Positions 1-8,446 of a DNA stretch of 64,000 nucleotides are shown here, in pieces (position 1 is the first letter of the stretch; every line of letters begins with the position of its first letter). The stretch is from NCBI RefSeq assembly GCF_016518545.1, contig NZ_JACVTO010000015.1, positions 86,217-150,216 of the forward strand, in the 5' to 3' direction. This DNA is from Pseudomonas sp. S30 (GTDB lineage Bacteria; Pseudomonadota; Gammaproteobacteria; Pseudomonadales; Pseudomonadaceae). Made by a program: the position numbers and the translations under genes. The notes below the pieces were generated by a model. The model ran no database searches, had not been told where the DNA came from, and was given only the letters and a program-made list of their open reading frames with translations.

Positions 1-198
1 TGGAACGAGGAAGCCGGGTATGTGTGGATGCAGCGGTTCAGGGAGAAATTCCGCAAGATCGTGTGGATCAACCCGTACCCGCAGGACACCTGGCGCTACA
101 CCGGCTCGACCCAGTTGGTGCGTGAACTGATCGACGACCACATGTACCCGCTGACATTGCAGGGGTTGGAAGATGCCATGCGCTATCTGTCGAAGTAG
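1..198 (+). CDS. VWA-domain (CoxE-like) protein, C-terminal fragment
   Basis: The reading frame is open from the first base and stops at a TAG at 196-198, so only the last 65 residues are present. The visible part contains a WINPYP segment followed by GSTQLVRELID and an LEDAMRYLSK end. This resembles the final strand and helix of the von Willebrand A domain in CoxE-type proteins, which often partner with MoxR AAA+ ATPases. The MIDAS metal-binding motif would lie upstream of the window. The family call is from memory of such C-termini and is moderate. Confidence 0.6.
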   Translation, partial: WNEEAGYVWMQRFREKFRKIVWINPYPQDTWRYTGSTQLVRELIDDHMYPLTLQGLEDAMRYLSK

Positions 199-235
199 CG
201 CAGGGTTCGCCGCATCGGACTCCCGCGCGACCGCC

Positions 236-1153
236 TCACCGCCAGCGTTGCAGGTAGGCCTGCTGCTCGCGCCATGCCGACGTCTGCACCACCGCACGCA
301 ACCGTATCGCAGTGCCCGGCAGGCACTGCGCCAGTTGCGCCAGAGCCAAGGGTGTCAGCGCCCCTAACCGCGGGTAGCCGCCGATGGTCTGGCGGTCGTT
401 GAGCAGCACGATCGGCTGGCCATCGGGGGGCACCTGCACGGCGCCCAGTGAAATGCCTTCGGAAATCATCGGCCGCCCCTGATACACCAGTGCTGGCCCC
501 AGCAATCGGCAGCCCATGCGGTCGGCACGGCTGTCCAGTATCCAGTCACGGTTGAACGCCTCGAACAGGCTGGTACCACTGAAGTCGGCGATCTGCGCGC
601 CCATCACCAGGTCCAGCACCGGGGTGTCGGAATAGATAGGCCTCAACGCCTCGGGGACTTCGCGCAGGGCCGGCGCAGCGTCGCCCACCCGCAAGGCCTG
701 ACCTTTGCCCAAGGGCGCACCGCTGCCATCCACACCGCCCAGCTGTTCGCGGACCACGGTCGAGCAACTGCCCAACAGCGCCTCGCCCTCGAAGCCACCC
801 GGCGCCGCCAGGTAGGCGCGCGCACCCTGCCGGGGCTGTGTCAACGCCAGCCGTTGTCCCTGGCGCAACAGCACGCTGCGCCAGGGTGCCAGTGGCTGGT
901 CGTCGATGCGGGCCTGCAGGTCGGCCCCGGCCAATGCCAGCACGCAGTCCTGCTCGGCCAGGAGGGTGAACCCGCCCAGCGCCACCTCGACGACCGGGGC
1001 GTCCAGTGCGTTACCCAGCAGCCAGTTGGCCCAGTTCATCGCCACCCAGTCCAGCGCGCCGCCTTGTGTGACGCCCAGGTGACGTACGCCCATACGCCCG
1101 GCGTCCTGCAACTGGCACAGGGCCGTGCTGGCCTCGATCGTCAATTGTTTCAT
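236..1153 (-). CDS. pxpC: 5-oxoprolinase subunit PxpC (biotin-dependent carboxyltransferase-like)
   Basis: This 305-residue protein is the KipA/PxpC subunit of the ATP-dependent 5-oxoprolinase. The complex opens 5-oxo-L-proline to L-glutamate in the cytoplasm. Family signatures are an N-terminal LQDAGRMGVRHLGVTQGGALD stretch around residues 15-35, an MGCRLLGPAL segment, and the conserved PPDGQPIVLLNDRQTIGGYP region near residues 240-260. The start overlaps the pxpB stop as ATGA, so translation is probably coupled. It is the last gene of the leftward pxpA-pxpB-pxpC run. Length is normal for the family. Confidence 0.92.
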   Translation of the reverse strand: MKQLTIEASTALCQLQDAGRMGVRHLGVTQGGALDWVAMNWANWLLGNALDAPVVEVALGGFTLLAEQDCVLALAGADLQARIDDQPLAPWRSVLLRQGQRLALTQPRQGARAYLAAPGGFEGEALLGSCSTVVREQLGGVDGSGAPLGKGQALRVGDAAPALREVPEALRPIYSDTPVLDLVMGAQIADFSGTSLFEAFNRDWILDSRADRMGCRLLGPALVYQGRPMISEGISLGAVQVPPDGQPIVLLNDRQTIGGYPRLGALTPLALAQLAQCLPGTAIRLRAVVQTSAWREQQAYLQRWR

Positions 1154-1845
1154 GCCCAGGCCTCCTGAGGACTGTCGTCACCGCCCTGGGCGACGAACTC
1201 GGCGTGCGAGATCGCCACGAAGCGCACCCGATCACCCGGCTGCAACAGGCTGTAGCCATCGCCCTGGCGGTCGAACAGGCGTACCGGCGTACGCCCGATC
1301 AGGTTCCAGCCGCCTGGCGAGACCGCCGGGTAGGCCGCCGTCTGCCGCTCAGCGATCCCCACACTCCCCGCAGCCACGCGCTTGCGCGGGGTACTCAGGC
1401 GCGGCGTGGCCAGCCGCTCGTCCACCAGTCCCATGAACGCGAAACCGGGAGCGAAGCCCAGGGCGAACACCGGGTAGTCGCGCTCGCCGTGCAGGCCAAT
1501 CACCTCCTCCTGGCTCAACCCGGCGCGCGCTGCCAGCACGGGCAGTTCCGGACCGACACTGGGGTGATACCACACCGGGATCTCATGACGACGGCCATCG
1601 TAGCCAGCATCCGGCTGCACATCCTGCAAGGCCTCGGCGATACGCGCCCGCGCCTGCTCCGGCGCCAGGTCGGACTGCACCATCACCGTGGTGTAGGACG
1701 GCACGATATCGATCAGGCTATCGCCGAACGTCGTCCGCAGCCGCTGGCTGACGGCCAGGATCCACGGCATGTTGCGCTCATCGATGGTGTCGAACAGCCG
1801 GACCATGAAGCTGTCGATGGCCACCACCTCGATCCGCGGCCTCAT
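1150..1845 (-). CDS. pxpB: 5-oxoprolinase subunit PxpB (KipI-like)
   Basis: This 231-residue protein is the PxpB/KipI subunit that acts with PxpA and PxpC to convert 5-oxoproline to glutamate. The central block contains GERDYPVFALGFAPGFAFMG and then SPGGWNLIGRTPVRLFD, both typical of the KipI fold. I chose the ATG at 1843-1845 (protein starting MRPRIEVVAID) over upstream in-frame starts because those would overlap pxpA by about 70 bases and add a non-homologous arginine-rich segment. The gap to the pxpA stop is only 10 bases, and the stop overlaps pxpC. The three genes are evidently one operon. Confidence 0.92.
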   Translation of the reverse strand: MRPRIEVVAIDSFMVRLFDTIDERNMPWILAVSQRLRTTFGDSLIDIVPSYTTVMVQSDLAPEQARARIAEALQDVQPDAGYDGRRHEIPVWYHPSVGPELPVLAARAGLSQEEVIGLHGERDYPVFALGFAPGFAFMGLVDERLATPRLSTPRKRVAAGSVGIAERQTAAYPAVSPGGWNLIGRTPVRLFDRQGDGYSLLQPGDRVRFVAISHAEFVAQGGDDSPQEAWA

Positions 1846-1855
1846 GGCTCGCGCC

Positions 1856-2644
1856 TCATGCCTGCAAGGCATCCAGCGCCTGGCGGATATGGCGCACGGC
1901 AGCCACCGAGCTGTCGTTGTCGCCATGCACGCACAGGGTCGAAGCGTTCAGGCGCAAGGCGCTGCCGTCGTCGGCCACCAGCGCCTCGCCACGTGCCAGG
2001 CGCAGCGCCTGCGCGACCACCATGTCCGGGTCGTGGTGCACGGCGCCGGGCAGGCGCCGCGACACCAGGTGCCCCTGCGCGGTATAGGCGCGATCGGCGA
2101 ACGCCTCGAACCACAAAGGCACGCCGAGCTCCTGGCCCAGTGCCTGGGCCGCGCTGTCGTCGGCGGTCGCCATGAGCATCAGCGGCAGGCCAGGCGCATA
2201 GGCGGCCACCGCTTCGAGCACCGTGCGCAGCTGACCTGGGTTGGTCATCATGTCGTTGTACAGCGCGCCATGGGGCTTGACGTAGGCCACGCGCCCGCCC
2301 AGCACCTTGCAGATACCTTCCAGCGCTCCGATCTGATAATGCAGCAGGTCGCGGATCTCCTCGCTGCTGCACGCCATGGAGCGCCGCCCGAAGCCATTGA
2401 GGTCCGGGTAGGCCGGGTGAGCACCGATGGTCACGCCGTGCTGCAAGGCAAGGGCCACCGTACGGCGCATGATGCCGGGATCGCCCGCGTGAAAGCCGCA
2501 GGCGATGTTGGCGCAGTCGACGAAGGGCATGACGTCGGCATTCAGGCCCATGCGCCAACTGCCGAAACTTTCGCCCATGTCGCAGTTCAGCAGCAGGCGC
2601 CGGGGAGGTGAAGGGGCTGTCGAGGGAGCTGTTGAAGTGAGCAT
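1856..2644 (-). CDS. pxpA: 5-oxoprolinase subunit PxpA (LamB/YcsF family)
   Basis: The 262-residue protein is a LamB/YcsF-family member, the A subunit of ATP-dependent 5-oxoprolinase. Motifs are LLLNCDMGESFG near residues 18-29, ANIACGFHAGDP near 45-56, an IGAHPAYPDLNGFGRR segment and VKPHGALYN. The family is thought to use a YdjC-like metal-dependent fold. A longer frame begins at a GTG at 2680, but it has no ribosome binding site. The ATG at 2644 follows GACGAGG at useful spacing and gives the usual length. It is the first gene of pxpABC and lies 45 bases after the DUF2937 gene, so it may belong to that longer transcript. Confidence 0.92.
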   Translation of the reverse strand: MLTSTAPSTAPSPPRRLLLNCDMGESFGSWRMGLNADVMPFVDCANIACGFHAGDPGIMRRTVALALQHGVTIGAHPAYPDLNGFGRRSMACSSEEIRDLLHYQIGALEGICKVLGGRVAYVKPHGALYNDMMTNPGQLRTVLEAVAAYAPGLPLMLMATADDSAAQALGQELGVPLWFEAFADRAYTAQGHLVSRRLPGAVHHDPDMVVAQALRLARGEALVADDGSALRLNASTLCVHGDNDSSVAAVRHIRQALDALQA

Positions 2645-2689
2645 CGCGGCCTCGTCTGGTGGATATGATCGGTCAGGCACAGGCGCCAG

Positions 2690-3211
2690 TTAGCGCCAGC
2701 TTTCCTTCACCGCACTGCGACGCCCGCCCAGTGCCAGCCAACCGAGGCCGAGCAGCAGGCTCTCGACCAGCAGGGCCAGCAGGAATCCACAGCCCAGGCC
2801 CCAGCCGATCGCCTCGGGCACCAGCAGGATCTGGTAGCTGTAGCCGTTGAGCGTTTCCTGGCGCAGCGCCGGATCGGCCTGGACCAGTACATGCCAGGTG
2901 CGCGCCGCCCAACTGCCCTGAAGGGACTGCCACTCGTTTTCCAGCAATTGATTGCGCACCATCAGGCTTTCGATGCTGTTAGCGTCGCTGACGAACACCG
3001 GATCGTCACTGCCGCGGTAATGACGCAGCAGGGCCTGGAGATCGCCGTTGAAAAAGCGCTCGGCGGTTTCCTGGAAGCCCGACAACGCCTCGCGCGATTC
3101 GAGCAGGTGCGCCTCGACTCGCTGGCCGTAATCCTTGACCAACCCTGGCACCTGGACCCCCACCAGCAGGCCGACGGTGAACAGCAGCAACCGCAGGTAA
3201 CCTCTGAACAT
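2690..3211 (-). CDS. DUF2937 family membrane protein
   Basis: The 173-residue protein has one hydrophobic segment at residues 6-24 and a second at about 137-160, with a polar, probably periplasmic region between them. It ends with a short arginine-rich tail. This matches the DUF2937 family of proteobacterial inner-membrane proteins, whose function is unknown to me. The start has a strong GAGGAG binding site. The gap from the amidotransferase stop is 9 bases, so the two genes are almost certainly cotranscribed. Confidence 0.8.
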   Translation of the reverse strand: MFRGYLRLLLFTVGLLVGVQVPGLVKDYGQRVEAHLLESREALSGFQETAERFFNGDLQALLRHYRGSDDPVFVSDANSIESLMVRNQLLENEWQSLQGSWAARTWHVLVQADPALRQETLNGYSYQILLVPEAIGWGLGCGFLLALLVESLLLGLGWLALGGRRSAVKESWR

Positions 3212-3220
3212 GCTCGCTCC

Positions 3221-3988
3221 TCAGCCGCTGGCGACGCACTCGCCATGGCGCCACAGGGCCCACTGGCCGGGCGCATAACGCAGCCAGGTCTCGTTTTCGG
3301 TCAAGGCCTCGGTGGCGATCACCGTGACCACGTCATTGGGGGTGGTTTGCGACTGGAAGTCGACGATCAGGTCGACGTCCTTCAGACGCGCCGCCCCGAA
3401 GGGCGCACGCCGGGTAATGTGCACCAGCTTGGTGGAGCAGAAGCAGAACAGCCAGTCGCCGTCGCTGAGCAGGCAGTTGAACACGCCTTTCTCGCGATAG
3501 TCGGCGCAGGCCTGCACCAGCACCGGCAGTAGCGTCTCGGCCTCGACCGGCTCGGGAAAGGCTTCACGCACGCGGTTGAGCAAATCGCAGAAGGCCGCCT
3601 CGCTGTCGGTATCGCCCACTGGCCGGTAGAAGGTCTTCTCGCCGACCAGCCCTGCCAGTTGCCCGTTGTGCGCGAAGCACCAGTTGCGCCCCCACAGCTC
3701 GCGGACGAACGGGTGGGTGTTGGACAGGCAGACCTTGCCGACGTTGGCCTGGCGGATGTGACCGATGACCACTTCGCTCTTGATCGGGTAGCGCTGCACC
3801 AGGCTGGCCACCTCCGATTCGCTGCTCGCGGTCGGGTCCTGGAACAGTCGCAAGCCGCGCCCTTCGTAGAAGGCGATGCCCCAGCCATCGCGGTGCGGGC
3901 CGGTGCGTCCGCCGCGCTGCATCAGTCCGGTGAAACTGAAGACGATATCGGTGGGGACGTTGGCGCTCATGCCCAGCAGTTCGCACAT
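3221..3988 (-). CDS. Class II glutamine amidotransferase (YafJ-like)
   Basis: The protein begins MCELLGMS, so removal of the initiator methionine would expose Cys2 as the N-terminal nucleophile of class II (Ntn) glutamine amidotransferases. Further signs are RDGWGIAFYEG near residues 33-43, GHIRQANVG near 76-84 and NTHPFVRELWGRNWCFAHNG near 90-109. At 255 residues it is a stand-alone glutaminase domain of the YafJ type with no fused synthetase, so the acceptor of the ammonia is unknown. An AGGAG site lies 10 bases before the ATG. The DUF2937 gene follows 9 bases downstream. Confidence 0.88.
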   Translation of the reverse strand: MCELLGMSANVPTDIVFSFTGLMQRGGRTGPHRDGWGIAFYEGRGLRLFQDPTASSESEVASLVQRYPIKSEVVIGHIRQANVGKVCLSNTHPFVRELWGRNWCFAHNGQLAGLVGEKTFYRPVGDTDSEAAFCDLLNRVREAFPEPVEAETLLPVLVQACADYREKGVFNCLLSDGDWLFCFCSTKLVHITRRAPFGAARLKDVDLIVDFQSQTTPNDVVTVIATEALTENETWLRYAPGQWALWRHGECVASG

Positions 3989-4004
3989 CGACCAGCGCTC
4001 CTGG

Positions 4005-4514
4005 CTAGAGCCGTGGTTCGACGCGGCCGGCGCCAGGGCCGGGGCGACGCGCCGTGGCGGCTAACGGCGGGACGTCGCGGTAGCGGTCGCGAGGGTCCGC
4101 CTGCGGCGCTTCGGTCACCAGCGCCTGGTCTTCGGCGGCGCTGCGGGCAGCGGCCGCATCGCGGCGCGCCCGGCGCTCGCGCGCGCGCCGCTCCAGCGGC
4201 CAGCGCACCAGGACGAACACGGCGTACAGCACGAAGGCGATGAGCGCGTACATGGCCAGGTCCGATGCCGCGCGCCAGGCGTTGTTGCCCACCTTGAAGG
4301 CCAGGTCCAGGGCCGTGATGGCGATGGCCGGGGCGAAGCTGTCCTTGACCGGATCGACGATGGTGGGGCTGAACAGCAGCACGGCGACGATCACCCGCAA
4401 CGGCTCGCGCAGCCAGCGCCACATCCAACCGGTGAGCTTGAAGGCCACCAGCAGGCAGCCCACTGCGGCAACCGCATAGAGGCCCCAGGCCAGTGTGTAG
4501 TCTTGTTCGATCAT
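4005..4514 (-). CDS. Hypothetical inner-membrane protein
   Basis: The 169-residue protein has hydrophobic segments at about residues 9-27, 38-53 and 84-103, then a highly charged arginine/alanine-rich cytoplasmic-type tail with many RR pairs. I do not recognise a named family. It ends 16 bases before the amidotransferase start, on the same strand, so it may head that operon. Its start overlaps the upstream leader of the divergent ptrB gene. The skewed Arg/Ala composition of the tail reflects high G+C and should not be read as a domain. Confidence 0.65.
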   Translation of the reverse strand: MIEQDYTLAWGLYAVAAVGCLLVAFKLTGWMWRWLREPLRVIVAVLLFSPTIVDPVKDSFAPAIAITALDLAFKVGNNAWRAASDLAMYALIAFVLYAVFVLVRWPLERRARERRARRDAAAARSAAEDQALVTEAPQADPRDRYRDVPPLAATARRPGPGAGRVEPRL

Positions 4515-4597
4515 GGTGTCCGTGCAAGGCAGGCGAAGAGATGCCTATGATAAACACTTTTAGGGGCGCAGGCGCCCTTTCCATCTCGGGAAACCAC

Positions 4598-6643
4598 ATG
4601 CATACCGGACTCACGCCCCCCATCGCCCGCCAAGCCCCAGGCGAGGATCCCTACGCCTGGCTGCAGGAACGCGGCAGCCCTGAAGTGCTGGCCTACCTGG
4701 AGCAGGAAAACGCCTACCAGCAAGCGTGCCTGGCCCATCAGGCGCCGCTGCGCGAACAATTGTTCGAGCAGATCAAGGGCCGCATCCTGGAAACCGACCT
4801 GTCGCTGCCGTCGCCCTGGGGCCCGTATCTTTACTATACGCGCACGACTGCCGGCGACGAGTATCCGCGCCACTACCGCTGCCAGCGCCCCGCCGATGAC
4901 AGCCTCACGGTCGACGAGCAGACCGAGCGACTGCTGCTGGACCCCAACGCCCTGGCCGAAGGCGGCTTCCTCTCCCTCGGTGCGTTCAACGTCAGCCCCG
5001 ACCACCAGCGCCTGGCCTACAGCCTCGACACCTCGGGCGATGAAATCTACACCCTGTACGTCAAGGAACTGGACACCGGCGACATCGTCACCCTGCCCTT
5101 CGACGGCTGCGACGGCAGCCTGACCTGGGCCAACGACAGCCGTACGCTGTTCTTCGCCGAACTGGACGACACCCACCGGCCCTGGCGCCTGCGTCGCCTT
5201 ACCCTGGGCGAGCGCGACGCCGTGCAGGTCTTCGAGGAGCCGGACGGACGCTTCTTCCTGCACTGCTACCGCAGCAGTTCCGAACGCCAGCTGGTGCTGC
5301 TGCTCAACAGCAAGACCACCAGCGAGGCCTGGGTGCTCGACGCGAACACGCCGCAGGAACACTTCACCTGCCTGGCGCCACGTGTCGAGGGCCACGAATA
5401 CTTCCCCGACCACGGCCAGTTGGACGGCCAGTGGCGCTGGTTCATCCGCAGCAATCAGGACGGCATCAACTTCGCCCTGTATCAGGCCCCCACCGAACAG
5501 GTGCCCCAGCGTCAGCAGTGGCAGGTACTGGTGGCGCACCGCGATGAAGTCATGCTCGAAGGCTTGAGTCTGAATGCCTCGGCGCTGTCGCTGAGCCTGC
5601 GCGAAGGTGGCCTGCCGATCATCGAAGTGCGGCCCCACGGCCTGCCGGCCTACCGCGTCGAGCTACCCGACGCCGCCTACAGCCTGTACGTCCAGGACAG
5701 CCTGGAGTTCGCCAGCCCCTGTATTCGCCTGCGCTACGAAGCCCTCAACCGTCCGGCCCAGGTACGCCAGCTGAGCCTGGCCGACGGCACGCAGCAGGTG
5801 CTCAAGCAGACGCCCGTGCTGGGCCGCTTCGACCCCGACGACTACGTCAGCCAACGCCTCTGGGCCACCGCCGGTGACGGCACCCAGGTGCCCATCAGCC
5901 TGGTGCGTCGGCGCCAGGACCTCGACCGCTGCGTGCCCCTGTATCTCTACGGCTACGGCGCCTACGGCGAGAGCCTGGATCCCTGGTTCTCCCACGCACG
6001 CCTGAGCCTGCTCGAACACGGCGTGGCCTTCGCCATCGCCCACGTGCGCGGGGGCGGCGAGCTGGGCGAAGCCTGGTACCGTGCCGGCAAGCAGGCCCAC
6101 AAGCAGAACAGCTTCGATGACTTCATCGCCTGCGCCGAGCACCTGATCGCCCAGGGTGTGACCCGCACCGAGCAGTTGGCCATTAGCGGCGGCAGTGCCG
6201 GTGGGCTGCTGATCGGCGCGGTGCTCAACCAGCGTCCGGACCTGATGCGCTGCGCCATCGCCGAAGTGCCCTTCGTCGATGTGCTCAACACCATGCTCGA
6301 CCCGGAACTGCCGCTCACTGTTACCGAGTACGACGAGTGGGGCAATCCCGAAGACCCGCAGGTGCATGCGCGGATCAAGGCCTACGCGCCCTACGAGAAC
6401 GTCAAGGCGCAGGACTACCCGGCCCTGCTGGTGGTGGCTGGCTACAACGACAGCCGAGTGCAGTACTGGGAGGCGGCGAAGTGGGTGGCGCGCCTGCGCA
6501 CGCTCAAGACCGACACCCGTCGGCTGCTGCTCAAGACTGAAATGGGCGCCGGCCACGGCGGCATGAGCGGGCGTTATCAAGGGTTGCGCGATGTCGCCCT
6601 GGAATATGCCTTCGTGCTCGAAGAACTGGGCGTGCAGCCCTAG
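4598..6643 (+). CDS. ptrB: Oligopeptidase B / S9 prolyl oligopeptidase family peptidase
   Basis: The 681-residue protein has the prolyl oligopeptidase layout: an N-terminal propeller region (residues about 1-400) opening with PYAWLQER, and a C-terminal alpha/beta hydrolase. The catalytic serine sits in GGSAGG at residue 533, the aspartate in YNDSRV at 618 and the histidine in GAGHGG at 653, so the triad is complete. Oligopeptidase B cleaves short peptides after basic residues in the cytoplasm. I chose the ATG at 4598 because upstream starts give a non-homologous extension. A CGGGA stretch lies before it. The gene is divergent from the membrane gene at 4005-4514. Confidence 0.92.
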   Translation: MHTGLTPPIARQAPGEDPYAWLQERGSPEVLAYLEQENAYQQACLAHQAPLREQLFEQIKGRILETDLSLPSPWGPYLYYTRTTAGDEYPRHYRCQRPADDSLTVDEQTERLLLDPNALAEGGFLSLGAFNVSPDHQRLAYSLDTSGDEIYTLYVKELDTGDIVTLPFDGCDGSLTWANDSRTLFFAELDDTHRPWRLRRLTLGERDAVQVFEEPDGRFFLHCYRSSSERQLVLLLNSKTTSEAWVLDANTPQEHFTCLAPRVEGHEYFPDHGQLDGQWRWFIRSNQDGINFALYQAPTEQVPQRQQWQVLVAHRDEVMLEGLSLNASALSLSLREGGLPIIEVRPHGLPAYRVELPDAAYSLYVQDSLEFASPCIRLRYEALNRPAQVRQLSLADGTQQVLKQTPVLGRFDPDDYVSQRLWATAGDGTQVPISLVRRRQDLDRCVPLYLYGYGAYGESLDPWFSHARLSLLEHGVAFAIAHVRGGGELGEAWYRAGKQAHKQNSFDDFIACAEHLIAQGVTRTEQLAISGGSAGGLLIGAVLNQRPDLMRCAIAEVPFVDVLNTMLDPELPLTVTEYDEWGNPEDPQVHARIKAYAPYENVKAQDYPALLVVAGYNDSRVQYWEAAKWVARLRTLKTDTRRLLLKTEMGAGHGGMSGRYQGLRDVALEYAFVLEELGVQP

Positions 6644-6645
6644 TC

Positions 6646-6918
6646 TCAGCCGTCCTTGCCGGGTGGCGCCGGCGACAATCCCGGCAGGGGTTGATCCTTC
6701 GGCGGTCCGGGCCTGGGCATCGGCGGCAGCAGCGGGCCACCGGCCTCGCTGCCGCCGGCCTTGGGCGGTGCCGCGGGGGTGATCTGCGGATAGGGCGTGG
6801 GCGTTGGCGTGCCGGGCGCGCCAGGCGCCGGGGCCAGGCCGCTCGACGGCTGCGCGGCGAGCGCGACCGGTGCGCTGGCGAGCAGCACCAGCGTAGCAAG
6901 GAGCATGGGCAACATCAT
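6646..6918 (-). CDS. Proline-rich exported protein, hypothetical
   Basis: This small protein of about 90 residues has a clear signal peptide (MMLPMLLATLVLLASAPVALA) followed by a mature part made almost entirely of proline, glycine and alanine. Motifs include PGTPTPTPYP and PLLPPMPRPGPP. It is probably periplasmic or secreted and unfolded. An AGGAGATCG site precedes two adjacent ATG codons (6918 and 6915). Spacing slightly favours the second. The stop lies 2 bases beyond the convergent ptrB stop. No function can be assigned. Confidence 0.65.
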   Translation of the reverse strand: MMLPMLLATLVLLASAPVALAAQPSSGLAPAPGAPGTPTPTPYPQITPAAPPKAGGSEAGGPLLPPMPRPGPPKDQPLPGLSPAPPGKDG

Positions 6919-7046
6919 CGATCTCCTGTCGGGAAACTGCCTACAGACTACGCGCAATCTCGCCCGTTCGCCTGTGCGCAGAGTGCCCGGCGCGCTAGAC
7001 TCGACCGCAGAACCGTCACAGCCCTGATAACGACAAAGGTAACACC

Positions 7047-7418
7047 ATGAGTTCGGCCACCCCCTCCGCCGCCACCGCCCGCCTCGACCGCATCCTCGCC
7101 GACGCCAAGCGCGACAAGGAAATGGGCTATCGCGACAAGGCGCTGAAGATGTACCCGCATGTGTGCGGCCGTTGCGCCCGCGAGTTCTCCGGCAAGCGTC
7201 TGTCGGAACTCACCGTGCACCATCGCGACCACAACCACGACAACAACCCCCAGGACGGCTCGAACTGGGAGCTGCTGTGCCTGTACTGCCACGACAACGA
7301 ACACTCGCGCTATACCGACCAGCAGTATTTCGGCGAAGGATCGCTGAGCACGCCCAAGGCCAACGTCGCCACGCACAACCCCTTCGCCGGGCTGGCCGCG
7401 CTCATGAAGAAGGACTGA
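7047..7418 (+). CDS. yajD: YajD family HNH nuclease
   Basis: The 123-residue protein carries an HNH endonuclease fold. CGRC at residues 38-41 and CLYC further on form a zinc-knuckle pair. LTVHHRDHNHDNNPQDGSNWELL supplies the HNH histidines and asparagine, and HDNEH follows. It matches E. coli YajD in length and motif order. Substrate and role are not established. The gene is preceded by a GATAACGACAAAGGT leader with an AAAGGT site before the ATG. Confidence 0.88.
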   Translation: MSSATPSAATARLDRILADAKRDKEMGYRDKALKMYPHVCGRCAREFSGKRLSELTVHHRDHNHDNNPQDGSNWELLCLYCHDNEHSRYTDQQYFGEGSLSTPKANVATHNPFAGLAALMKKD

Positions 7419-7453
7419 GCGTCGAATCCTGCCCCGTCCGGTCGGCGAGCCCG

Positions 7454-7459
7454 TATAAT
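7454..7459 (+). promoter_or_regulatory. Perfect -10 hexamer upstream of the TrmH-like gene
   Basis: TATAAT lies 30 bases before the GTG start at 7489, which would give a leader of roughly 20 bases. No strong -35 hexamer is visible at 17 bases upstream, and an extended context is also absent. This is a consensus match only. Confidence 0.55.
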
Positions 7460-7488
7460 CGCGCTTTTTTTGCGAAGGGCTCCGCCTC

Positions 7489-7959
7489 GTGGCGAACAAA
7501 CGGTACAGCTGCATCGGCCTGTTCAACCCCAAATCGCCGGAAAACGTCGGCTCGGTGATGCGCGCCGCCGGGTGCTACGGCGTGAACTCGGTGTTCTACA
7601 CCGGTAAACGCTACGAGCGCGCCCGTGACTTCGTCACCGACACCAAGCGCGTGCACTACGACATTCCGCTGATCGGTATCGACGACCTGCAACGCATCAT
7701 CCCGCTGGGTTGCACCCCGGTGGCGGTGGAACTGGTCGAGGGCGCCAGACCGCTACCGGAATACACCCACCCTGACCGCGCCCTCTACATCTTCGGTCCT
7801 GAGGACGGCACCCTCGACGACAGCGTGCGCGCCTGGTGCGAGGAGACCATCTACATTCCCACCCAGGGCTGCATGAACCTGGCGGCGACGGTCAACGTGG
7901 TGCTCTATGACCGCCTGGCCAAGGGCTTGAACACCCGCTCGGGACCGAAATTCAAGTAG
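7489..7959 (+). CDS. SpoU/TrmH family RNA methyltransferase
   Basis: The 156-residue protein has the short SPOUT methyltransferase form. It opens with YSCIGLFNPKSPENVGSVMR, the conserved motif 1 with Asn and Arg. It continues with YIFGPEDGTL (motif 2) and IPTQGCMNLAATVNVVLYDR (motif 3), which form the trefoil-knot SAM site. It presumably 2'-O-methylates a tRNA or rRNA nucleotide, but the target cannot be read from the sequence. Motif 3 has MNLAATVN where many TrmL proteins have SLNVSVA, so it may be a distinct subgroup. The start codon is GTG. Confidence 0.85.
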   Translation: MANKRYSCIGLFNPKSPENVGSVMRAAGCYGVNSVFYTGKRYERARDFVTDTKRVHYDIPLIGIDDLQRIIPLGCTPVAVELVEGARPLPEYTHPDRALYIFGPEDGTLDDSVRAWCEETIYIPTQGCMNLAATVNVVLYDRLAKGLNTRSGPKFK

Positions 7960-8446
7960 CCTGTGCCGCTGGGACGCACTCCGGGCGCAAGCGACTACAG
8001 AGCCGGTTGCTCGAGGGCAAGCCCGCTTCTCTGGGACTGACGCACGATGCTGTCAGAACAGCATCCTGTCGCTCACATCATGAAGCCTTGATCCTGAAGG
8101 TCTCGGCTCCGGGTGTCGATCCTCGGCCGTGGCGGACTTGAGGCGCCAAACAGACCCCGTGTCCATGTACCACCAGACAGCGTGGTCATATCCCCCTTGC
8201 CGAGGCATTTGATGGTCGTCAGGCCCGCGTATTTCACGCGACGGGCGCGGCGCGTCACGCAGGCTACCTGTGTGGACCCAAGACCAAATCCGCTGGCAGG
8301 TCGGCCTCAGCCAAGGGCCTCACGATCACACCACGCGTGGGGGTCCGAGCAAGGCAACCCGGAGTTCCGACGGGCCTCGACGCATCGTATACACAAAGAA
8401 TACAATCGCCGCGCGCGTTTTCCCTCTTACTCCGCGAGGCGTCCCG
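7960..8446. other. 487-bp intergenic region, no gene assigned
   Basis: This is the longest gap in the first half. It holds a perfect 8-bp hairpin at 8046-8065 (GATGCTGT, loop CAGA, ACAGCATC) without a T-run. A minus-strand stretch at about 8070-8290 stays open in two frames for around 60 codons but has no recognisable product. Near the right end, TATACA and TACAAT at about 8388-8406 could be the -10 region of the downstream regulator. Confidence 0.4.

Noticed and set aside
8270..8446. N-terminal extension of the GlxA-type regulator from an ATG-like start at 8270
   Set aside because: The extra 59 residues are low-complexity and non-homologous. TTG 8447 has a GAGG site at good spacing.
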